From: Candidatus Zymogenus sp.
Lineage (GTDB): Bacteria; Desulfobacterota; Zymogenia; Zymogenales; Zymogenaceae
Length of the DNA: 11,883 nucleotides
NCBI GenBank assembly: GCA_030613285.1
Contig: JAUWME010000028.1
Span: 1 to 11,883 of the forward strand
Direction of reading: 5' to 3'
In this document: one piece after another, positions 6,931-11,883 of the stretch
Layout of the letters: each line of letters starts with the position of its first letter
How positions within the stretch are numbered: the stretch's first letter is position 1
Notes under the pieces: model-generated
What the model was told of the DNA's origin: nothing
Database searches by the model: none
The model's input: the letters and a program-made list of their open reading frames with translations, nothing else
Translations under genes and position numbers: made by a program

Positions 6931-8145
6931 CTACCAGTCCCCGGAGGTATCCCCAGTCTCAATAACATCGGGGCGTATGTAGGACTTGCCAAGAAGCTCT
7001 TGGATAATCTCCTTCGAATGGCGAATCAAAGACGTAAATTTCCCCTGTTCAGGATACTTTGCCACCTCACGATAGGTTTTTATCGCCCGCTCTTTGTCCT
7101 TCAAATCATTTCTGTATATCTCTGCAATTTCGTAGAGGAAATTCAGGTTTTCTGGGAACTGGGAAAAGAGTTTTCTGAATTCTCTAATAGCCTCCCGATA
7201 TTTTCCATCCTGTCTGAACTTCATCGCCCGGAAGGTCTCTGGTTTTTGCTTCTCTTTTATAAGTAGGTTGGAAAACTTTCTGTTGGACGGCTCGGTGATG
7301 ACAAAATAAAGGAGAAGAAAAAAGAGCATCAGGGCTGTCTGGATCGGCGGGAGGATAAGTGTTATGAGTGATAAGCCTGAAAATATAAGTTGAATTAGAA
7401 GGAAGATAACATAGAAGAATACCCCGGCAAAGATCAAAGTTTCCATCTTCGATTCCACGGTGCGTATGTTAGAAACAAACCGTAAAACCTTAAACTTGAA
7501 CTCCTCCTCACCCCGTTCCCCTTTCCTCTCTCTTTCCATTTTTGTGTTTTGCTTTCTAAGCCTCTCGGCTCTTTCCTTCCCTTCAAGGTTCTCAATTACC
7601 TCCAAGGCCCGGAGGATATAGAAGTTGTTATCATCGTCACCCGGAAGCTTTGTTATTCGATGATAAATGGCAAGTGCCCTCCCCCTGTCATTTAAATCAA
7701 CAAGGTAAATATCTGCGACCTCAGAAAGGATGTCCGCCCTGTGGGGAAATTCCTTTATAACTTTCCTGTATTCCAAGAGGGCCTTCTCATATTCCCCTTT
7801 TTGCATGAGTATCCTTGGGGCCGATAGCTCCGGATTAGGTTTAATCTTACTCTTTGCCCCGAGTCCAAAATCAACAGCCCAGGAGATTGATTTGCTTATT
7901 ATGCCTACAACAACTGCACATATCACCATATAGAAGAGAACAAAAGATGTCTGAACGAGCGGGAGTGTAAAGTCTATTTTTTCCTCACCACTAAAAAGCT
8001 GAATCAGAAAAAAAAGCACATAGAGAAGAGCGGTTAGAACGAGGATATAGAAAGCTTTTTGGCAAAGGGTTTTTCTTGACCAAAGGTGAAAAATGATTTC
8101 TTCAAGGGTTTCAAATCTTGATTTCTTCTTTTGCATCTTTTTCAT
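6931..8145 (-). CDS. Internally duplicated membrane protein with two TM hairpins and two TPR-like domains
   Basis: A 404-aa protein of unknown function made of two copies of one module. Copy 1: TM helices about 31-51 and 62-84, then helical TPR-like repeats 109-186. Copy 2: TM helices about 236-257 and 262-284, then TPR-like repeats 305-384. A highly charged linker (187-232, rich in E, K and R) joins them. Matching landmarks are FFLIQLFSG/FLLIQLIFSG, LPLVQTS/LPPIQTA, KGEYEKALLEYRKVI/DGKYREAIREFRKLF and DIYLVDLNDRGRALAIY/EIYRNDLKDKERAIKTY. By charge the basic N-terminus and the TPR domains should face the cytoplasm, making a membrane-anchored scaffold that binds other proteins. The start has only a weak ribosome site. 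It is convergent with the acyl-CoA ligase and has no close partner downstream. Confidence 0.85.
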   Translation of the reverse strand: MKKMQKKKSRFETLEEIIFHLWSRKTLCQKAFYILVLTALLYVLFFLIQLFSGEEKIDFTLPLVQTSFVLFYMVICAVVVGIISKSISWAVDFGLGAKSKIKPNPELSAPRILMQKGEYEKALLEYRKVIKEFPHRADILSEVADIYLVDLNDRGRALAIYHRITKLPGDDDNNFYILRALEVIENLEGKERAERLRKQNTKMERERKGERGEEEFKFKVLRFVSNIRTVESKMETLIFAGVFFYVIFLLIQLIFSGLSLITLILPPIQTALMLFFLLLYFVITEPSNRKFSNLLIKEKQKPETFRAMKFRQDGKYREAIREFRKLFSQFPENLNFLYEIAEIYRNDLKDKERAIKTYREVAKYPEQGKFTSLIRHSKEIIQELLGKSYIRPDVIETGDTSGDW

Positions 8146-8199
8146 AATTAGCTGTTCTCTACTTTTTTGGTTTTTCCAACCTTTGAGTACCTAAACAAT

Positions 8200-8229
8200 A
8201 TAATATTGATTTTTAAACGGTCATAACAA
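8200..8229 (-). promoter_or_regulatory. Weak candidate promoter of the TM-TPR gene
   Basis: On the minus strand TTGTTA (8229-8224), an 18-nt spacer and TATTAT (8205-8200) resemble a sigma70 promoter about 55 nt upstream of the ATG at 8145. The -35 box overlaps the end of the palindrome at 8227-8246, which could therefore act as an operator. The boxes are imperfect. Confidence 0.3.
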
Positions 8230-8246
8230 GGGGCTTAAGCCCCTTG
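8227..8246. repeat. Perfect 20-bp palindrome CAAGGGGCTTAAGCCCCTTG
   Basis: The sequence equals its own reverse complement over all 20 bases and is GC-rich amid AT-rich DNA. It has no flanking T-run, so it is not a clear terminator. Similar GGGGCTTAAGCCCC hairpins are, to my knowledge, found as dispersed REP-like repeats or near IS200/IS605 ends; an operator role for the adjacent gene is the other option. Confidence 0.6.
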
Positions 8247-8371
8247 ACTTAAAATTGCAAGGTTTATCCCGCTATTACATGAAGAAGTTTAATCTTTTCC
8301 TAATTGTTTTTTGTTCAAATAGTTTTACCCTTCCTTCCGGTGTTTGTCATCTGGTAATTATATCAGAACCT

Positions 8372-8445
8372 CAAAATAAAAAAGGGTATAGTTTAAGACA
8401 ACTTTAAGCCAACAGTTAAGCAAAAAGTCGGGCAAACTATACCCT
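8372..8445 (-). terminator. Terminator-like inverted repeat after the 8477-8860 gene
   Basis: Perfect 12-bp arms AGGGTATAGTTT (8383-8394) and AAACTATACCCT (8434-8445) enclose a 39-nt loop. Read on the minus strand the second arm is followed by TTTTTTATTTT, as in a rho-independent terminator 31 nt beyond the stop of the small paralogue. The long loop and fairly AT-rich stem are unusual. The loop and inner arm contain direct repeats TTTAAGACAAC (8392-8402) and TTTAAGCCAAC (8403-8413). A small insertion element is the alternative. Confidence 0.5.
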
Positions 8446-8476
8446 GAAAAAGCATATTAAGTAATTTTAGAATCTG

Positions 8477-8860
8477 TTATTCGTCAAGCCATGCAACCGC
8501 CTTTGTCATGGAATCAAATTTTCTACTCTTGATCCCAGAAGCATCGGTCGATTCCTCTACTCTCACTTTAACCAACGTGGAATCATACAATTCTGCGATT
8601 TTACCGGGATGATATTCCATCGCCATTTTCTGAAGCTCTATGAATAAGGCGCCGATTTCATCCGGCGGAGTCTTAAGGGCGCTGAGATTAACCAAATTAC
8701 TATAACCTCTCGATATTTTTTCAAACGCTTTCCTACAATCATCCAGAAAATTTGGAACCACAGCGGCGCTTTCCCAGAAGCCAATAAAGGTAAAATATGT
8801 CCTGTTCTTTACCACATCCACTTCGATCACGTACTTTTCGTTTTTTACAATAGTTTCCAT
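8477..8860 (-). CDS. 127-aa hypothetical protein, possibly STAS/SpoIIAA-like (paralogue A)
   Basis: A soluble, cysteine-poor 127-aa protein with no signal peptide or TM segment. Predicted alternating strands and helices include YFTFIGFWES (strand and turn), LDDCRKAFEKIS (helix), NLVNLSALKTP (strand and loop), FIELQKMAMEYHPGKIAEL (helix), VKVRVEE (strand) and a closing KFDSMTKAVAWLDE. The order (strand, GxW turn, helix, hydrophobic strand LVNLS, helix, strand, F-x6-7-A-xxWL) recalls the STAS/SpoIIAA-like family, whose members often end F...eAlaWL. This is a fold-level guess. If correct, it may bind a partner in signalling rather than catalyse a reaction. A ribosome site, AAAGGTGA, lies 6-8 nt upstream. 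It is the downstream neighbour of paralogue B, 141 nt away, with the same strand and length. Confidence 0.8.
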   Translation of the reverse strand: METIVKNEKYVIEVDVVKNRTYFTFIGFWESAAVVPNFLDDCRKAFEKISRGYSNLVNLSALKTPPDEIGALFIELQKMAMEYHPGKIAELYDSTLVKVRVEESTDASGIKSRKFDSMTKAVAWLDE

Positions 8861-8936
8861 CTGATTTTCACCTTTAATAAAAATTTAAAAAAGAAACTTA
8901 CTCTCACTTTTTTATATACGGTACACTAAGCCCTTT

Positions 8937-8969
8937 AATTACAATATTATTCTTAAATAAATTGTAATT
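8937..8969. repeat. AT-rich long hairpin between the two paralogues
   Basis: The arms AATTACAAT (8937-8945) and ATTGTAATT (8961-8969) are perfect. Inside them TTATT and AATAA can extend the stem past a single bulged A to leave a CTTA loop. It lies about 32 nt past the stop of paralogue B and upstream of paralogue A. No T-run follows on the minus strand, so it may be an mRNA-processing or protein-binding site rather than a terminator. Confidence 0.45.
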
Positions 8970-9001
8970 GGATTAGGATCTTTGTCTATACTTCAGTATC
9001 C

Positions 9002-9385
9002 CTACTCGTCAAGCCATTGAGTCGCTTTTTCGACAGAATCAAACTGCTTGGTCTTAACCCCCGAAATATCATGGGTTTCGTCAACATTCACTTTAACCAT
9101 CATAGAATCCATTACCTCAGCAATTCTACCGGGATTATATCCCATCGTAATTTGCTGGAGTTCCACAAAAAGGGCTCTAACATCTTTAGACGGTGTTTTA
9201 ATGGCACTGAGATTTACCAATAGAGTAAAACCGCTCGACATTTGGTCAAGTCCTTTTTTACAATCATCCATTAAATCTACGACCACATCGGGGGTCTCCC
9301 AAAAACCCGTGAAGGTATAAAAAAGCCTGTTCTTTGACTTGTCAAATCTGACTTCGTACTTTTCGTTTTTTACAATAGTTTCCAT
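9002..9385 (-). CDS. 127-aa hypothetical protein, possibly STAS/SpoIIAA-like (paralogue B)
   Basis: It aligns without gaps to paralogue A: 70 of 127 residues identical by my count (about 55%). Strictly shared blocks include METIVKNEKY, TF-GFWE, DDC-K, LVNLSA-KTP, ALF-ELQ, PG-IAE, DS--VKV and FDS--KA--WLDE. Conserved hydrophobic strands and the closing WLDE point to a common soluble alpha/beta fold; the STAS-like suggestion is the same and equally tentative. It starts with a stronger ribosome site than its twin (GGGAGGAG about 7 nt upstream), so B may be made in larger amounts. B is first in the direction of transcription and A second, so the pair may be cotranscribed through the 141-nt gap. 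A TTGACA lies at 9460-9455 (minus), but I see no convincing -10 box. Confidence 0.82.
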   Translation of the reverse strand: METIVKNEKYEVRFDKSKNRLFYTFTGFWETPDVVVDLMDDCKKGLDQMSSGFTLLVNLSAIKTPSKDVRALFVELQQITMGYNPGRIAEVMDSMMVKVNVDETHDISGVKTKQFDSVEKATQWLDE

Positions 9386-9484
9386 GAAATTTCTCCTCCC
9401 TAAAAAAGATTAATACTATCAAGTTACTATCTTCATTAATGGAACTCTAAACTATGTCAACAGCTCAACACGGTTGTTTTAAAT

Positions 9485-9533
9485 GAGTTATTGTAGAATT
9501 TAACTCTCTGGTTTTTGTTGAGTATTTAACTCT
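9485..9533 (-). repeat. Paired AGAGTTAAAT repeats upstream of paralogue B
   Basis: On the minus strand AGAGTTAAAT occurs at 9533-9524 and again at 9507-9498, spaced 26 bp (about 2.5 helical turns). A GAGTTA in the opposite direction stands at 9485-9490. They lie about 40-75 bp upstream of the TTGACA at 9460-9455, a usual place for an activator. AT-rich context raises the chance of coincidence. Confidence 0.3.
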
Positions 9534-9977
9534 TTCGTGCAACAGATTGATTAAATAATACAACAAGTGGTACATTAAAATCAAGGTGAAACTGTTTTTC
9601 TTTTTTTACTACTTTTTATCATTTCTATCACTATTTTCCCTTTAACTGCTAATTATGCAAAAACTATACCACAGCAAAATACAAGGTGAAGTGGTAGCAA
9701 GTAAGTTCATGTTATCATTGGGCTATTTTTGTGCGACAAACTATTTTTTTGCACCAGTTGGCAAGGAACGGGGGGGGTATTATAAAACTGGAATTATTTC
9801 AGCCAGTTACGCATGGCATGAAAAGATGGTGATGCAAAAGATGATAATGAGGTGCATATTATTTTTGCACTTGTTAGCTGTAAGTGATAGTTCAGACAAG
9901 TCACTCAATCGGTTATGGTTTCGTACATGACCTTTAGGTTAAATAGAACTACAAAAAACTAATATTTAACCTTGCAA

Positions 9978-10005
9978 TTGACATTATAACGAACTAAAAT
10001 ACAAT
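9978..10005 (+). promoter_or_regulatory. Sigma70-like promoter of the receiver operon
   Basis: TTGACA (9978-9983), a 16-nt spacer and TACAAT (10000-10005) are a near-consensus match. Transcription from about 10012 gives a leader of about 94 nt before the ATG at 10106, which has GGGGAG 9 nt upstream. The leader carries a repeated AACTTGC and an ATGCA/TGCAT pair, whose role is unknown. Confidence 0.58.
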
Positions 10006-10105
10006 TAAGCTGACTTTTTTCATATTATTTTCGCTAAACATGCAAAAGACAACTTGCGCCACTGGTATGAACTTGCTGCATCGATAAATAGGGGAGAACT
10101 AACAG

Positions 10106-10837
10106 ATGAAGAAGATTCGCGTATTTATCATCGACGACGACAGGGACTTTGCGGAGAGCCTCTCAATGGCAATCGAGGGAAGGGGTTTTGATGTGGAGTT
10201 GGCGTTCAGCGGCGAGGAGGCTATTGAGAAATTTCAAGAAAAGGATTTCGATATCGCCTTTATGGACGTTAAACTCCCCGGGAAAAACGGCGTTGAAAGT
10301 TTCATCGAAATCAAAAAGTTCAAACCGGGGGTGCGGGTAGTTATGATGACAGGCTACAGCTTAGAGCAACTTTTGGAACAGGCAGTCAGAAACGGCGCAT
10401 GGGGGGTGCTCCACAAACCCCTTGATATGAACCATATCCTCAAAATGCTTGAGAAGATTAAACCAGACGGCATCCTGATTACCGACGATGACCCCGATTT
10501 TGTCGAGAGCATCAAAGACCTTCTGATGAATGAGGGTTACAATGTCTTCGTTGCCGAAAATGGGAAGGAGGCAATCGAGCGGATACAAAAAAACAACATC
10601 GATATCCTCATTCTCGATCTTCGAATGCCGATACTGGGAGGAATTGAAACTTATCTGGAACTTAAAAAGAGTGGACACATCGTTCCGACAATAATCGTAA
10701 CCGCCTTTGCAGACGAAGAAGTGGGAACTATCGAAAAACTCCACTCGATGTCGGTAAGCGGGATATTGAAAAAGCCGTTTGACCCCAGAGAACTTCTTGA
10801 TATTATTGAAAGACTTATTGCCGAGGTGAGGAGTTAG
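10106..10837 (+). CDS. Stand-alone tandem receiver protein (REC-REC), no output domain
   Basis: The 243 residues are filled by two CheY-like domains. REC1 (about 3-118): acidic cluster D10-D12, phospho-acceptor D54 (MDVKLPG), T82 and K104 (HKP). REC2 (about 121-240): D127-D129, D171 (LDLRMP), T199 and K223 (KKPF). Both have all catalytic residues, so both should take phosphate from a histidine kinase or Hpt protein. No DNA-binding, GGDEF or enzyme domain is present, so it likely works as a phosphate relay, a sink, or by binding partners. The related signatures DDDRDFAESL, DDDPDFVESI and DDERDFVEIL (the last in the next gene) suggest duplication of one ancestral receiver. It is the first gene of an operon, with only 9 nt to the next start. 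The kinase may be the unfinished downstream gene, or the hybrid kinase at the window start. Confidence 0.9.
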   Translation: MKKIRVFIIDDDRDFAESLSMAIEGRGFDVELAFSGEEAIEKFQEKDFDIAFMDVKLPGKNGVESFIEIKKFKPGVRVVMMTGYSLEQLLEQAVRNGAWGVLHKPLDMNHILKMLEKIKPDGILITDDDPDFVESIKDLLMNEGYNVFVAENGKEAIERIQKNNIDILILDLRMPILGGIETYLELKKSGHIVPTIIVTAFADEEVGTIEKLHSMSVSGILKKPFDPRELLDIIERLIAEVRS

Positions 10838-10846
10838 AAAGTTATC

Positions 10847-11764
10847 ATGGCCGATAACAAAAGACATTCGAAATACCCCTTGGAGCATCGCATCCTCATT
10901 GTGGATGACGAGCGGGATTTTGTCGAGATACTGACCGATATCCTTAAATCTCGGGGGTATATCATTGAGTCGGCAAACAGCGTGGTTGAAGCCCGTAAAA
11001 TAATTGAGGGTTTTGACGCCGACGTGGCACTTTTGGATATCCGCCTGGGTTTGGAGAGCGGTCTCAACCTCCTCTCTTGGATAAATGAGAATAGATCTTC
11101 GACGATTTGCGTCATGATGACCGCATATGCCGCCATCACCACCGCTATTGAGGCAATTCAAGCGGGAGCATACGACTATCTGCGAAAACCCATTGAGGCT
11201 CAAGAGCTTCTGATCACACTCGACAGGTGCTTTGAAAAGATCAGACTTGAGAACGAAAGAGATATAGCGGAAAGTACACTGAAAGAAAAAAACAAGGAGC
11301 TTGTCGATATAAATGAGCGATTAAGGTCAATTGTCAAATCTACTCACAGCCTCACAGCGGCTTCGGGAATTGGGGAGATGGGAAGGATTCTCCTGGATGA
11401 ATTTGCTGACAACATGGCGGTGGAGGGAGGAAGCCTCTACTTTGTAGAAGATGACTCGCTAATCCTCGCCCACACCCTCGATCCTGGTCATGCGCCAAAA
11501 AAGATTCCCCTCCCCCTCAAAAAAGATACAATATTAGACCAAGCCATGAGGACAGGGGAAGTGATCCTCATAAAAGATATTGAACAGAGTGGAAAGTTTC
11601 AAAAAAGTGGGTGGAAGGGATACAGTGACGGCTCCCTCCTTGTGTTTCCCCTCCCCGACCCAAAAGGAAATATTAAAGGGTTTATCACCTTACATAATAA
11701 GTCGCAATCTGCCTTTACCGTGCAAGATTCAGAGATAGGCCAAATATTGGCATCATACAGTTAA
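10847..11764 (+). CDS. REC-coiled coil-GAF protein, probably a prematurely stopped REC-GAF-PAS signalling protein
   Basis: The visible product is 305 aa. REC (about 14-125) has D20/D21/E22, phospho-acceptor D64, T92 and K114 (RKP). The usual Pro four residues after the acceptor is Gly68 (DIRLG), an uncommon change. A coiled-coil helix follows (about 128-165, ERDIAESTLKEKNKELVDIN), then a GAF domain (about 168-303: MAVEGGSLYFVEDDSL, then LLVFPLPDPKGNIKGFITLHNK). The frame stops at TAA 11762-11764 within the last GAF helix (QILASYS). Beyond it the same frame resumes as ESLLAATAMEED with a PAS-like start. The protein was therefore probably longer, likely a kinase or other output now cut off. The ribosome site GAGGTGAGGAG lies at the end of the preceding gene, suggesting coupled translation. 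The product as read could receive phosphate and bind a ligand but has no output domain. Confidence 0.83.
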   Translation: MADNKRHSKYPLEHRILIVDDERDFVEILTDILKSRGYIIESANSVVEARKIIEGFDADVALLDIRLGLESGLNLLSWINENRSSTICVMMTAYAAITTAIEAIQAGAYDYLRKPIEAQELLITLDRCFEKIRLENERDIAESTLKEKNKELVDINERLRSIVKSTHSLTAASGIGEMGRILLDEFADNMAVEGGSLYFVEDDSLILAHTLDPGHAPKKIPLPLKKDTILDQAMRTGEVILIKDIEQSGKFQKSGWKGYSDGSLLVFPLPDPKGNIKGFITLHNKSQSAFTVQDSEIGQILASYS

Positions 11765-11788
11765 GAGTCACTTCTGGCAGCGACGGCG

Positions 11789-11883
11789 ATGGAAGAAGAT
11801 AATGAGGGGAGGAAAAATCTACATACACTCTTTGACACTAATGAAGACTTCCTTTTCATATACGATTTAGAAGGTAAGATCGT
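11789..11883 (+). CDS. Continuation of the REC-GAF protein after the in-frame stop: start of a PAS-like domain (runs off the window)
   Basis: From the codon after TAA (11765) to the window end the same frame stays open: ESLLAATAMEED, then NEGRKNLHTLFDTNEDFLF, then IYDLEGKIV. The first part completes the GAF C-terminal helix; the second is the usual opening of a PAS domain (LFDTNEDFLFIYDLEGKIV). The only ATG is at 11789 with no good ribosome site, so separate translation is doubtful. The entry starts there for convention. It is most simply the 3' part of the gene at 10847, split by a nonsense codon. What follows outside the window (a kinase is likely by analogy) is unknown. Confidence 0.55.
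   Translation, partial: MEEDNEGRKNLHTLFDTNEDFLFIYDLEGKI

Larger units (their letters stand above)
8146..8476. other. Intergenic stretch without a gene
   Basis: These 331 AT-rich bases separate two minus-strand genes. They hold a candidate promoter for the TM-TPR gene, a 20-bp palindrome, and a terminator-like inverted repeat with 11-nt direct repeats. Nothing is recognisable between about 8250 and 8375. Confidence 0.6.
9386..10105. other. 720-bp AT-rich region with no convincing gene
   Basis: The divergent spacer between paralogue B and the receiver operon is much longer than other gaps here. It holds repeats at 9485-9533, a G8 run at 9770-9777, several short inverted repeats (CTATACCAC/GTGGTAG around 9664-9697; AACTGG/CCAGTT near 9787-9810) and the promoter at 9978-10005. 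An open frame at 9655-9930 has no ribosome site and an implausible composition. I see no tRNA or transposase remnant. Confidence 0.55.

Noticed and set aside
9655..9930. Open frame of 91 codons on the plus strand
   Set aside because: It has no ribosome site, covers a G8 tract, has an odd composition (many aromatic and Met residues without domain pattern) and lies in AT-rich spacer where chance frames of this length occur.
10361..11203. 280-codon open frame on the minus strand
   Set aside because: It runs antisense through two well-supported receiver genes; its length follows from their codon bias, and its product resembles no protein.
1..11883. CRISPR arrays, tRNA/rRNA genes, phage or toxin-antitoxin and defence genes
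   Set aside because: Reading both strands gave no regularly spaced repeats, no tRNA cloverleaf with a TPsiC-like arm and no recognisable defence or phage protein. The two small paralogues are equal in size and sequence, unlike a toxin-antitoxin pair.

Overview
The window is a bacterial chromosomal segment of moderate to low GC with AT-rich intergenic spacers, sigma70-like promoters and ordinary Shine-Dalgarno sites. The gene set suggests an environmental proteobacterium or Desulfobacterota-like (former Deltaproteobacteria) lineage: a multi-PAS/GAF hybrid histidine kinase, stand-alone receiver proteins, a PaaI-type thioesterase beside an acyl-CoA ligase, and an SDR dehydrogenase. This is inferred from gene content. 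No rRNA, tRNA or marker gene is present to prove it.

Layout, left to right. (1) 2-2890 is the 3' part of a large PAS-PAS-PAS-GAF-PAS-HisKA-HATPase-REC hybrid sensor kinase that starts upstream of the window. (2) 2988-3800 is a classical SDR oxidoreductase. (3) 3878-4478 (minus) is a small secreted-protein gene broken by a 222-bp internally deleted IS3-like element (3950-4171) with imperfect inverted ends and a TTAG target duplication; the element's right end now supplies the gene's stop codon. (4) 4771-6880 is a lipid or organic-acid CoA module: a hotdog thioesterase whose frame breaks at an A7 run, then an AMP-forming acyl-CoA ligase. (5) 6931-8145 (minus) is a four-TM, two-TPR protein that is an internal tandem duplication. 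(6) 8477-8860 and 9002-9385 (minus) are two 127-aa paralogues, about 55% identical, tentatively STAS/SpoIIAA-like. (7) About 720 bp of AT-rich, apparently non-coding DNA ends in a good promoter at 9978-10005. (8) 10106-11883 is a signalling operon: a protein made only of two receiver domains, then a REC-coiled coil-GAF protein whose frame stops at TAA (11762-11764) although the same frame continues as a PAS-like sequence to the window end.

Two phosphotransfer clusters flank a metabolic/CoA block and a group of minus-strand membrane and small-protein genes. Three genes carry lesions or recoding candidates: an IS insertion, a homopolymer frameshift and an in-frame stop. The IS event is well supported by its target duplication and by the in-frame severed tail. 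The other two could be real decay, programmed recoding or sequence error. I found no CRISPR array, RNA gene or recognisable defence system. The least explained material is the duplicated TM-TPR protein, the 127-aa paralogue pair with its hairpins, and the terminal receiver operon.
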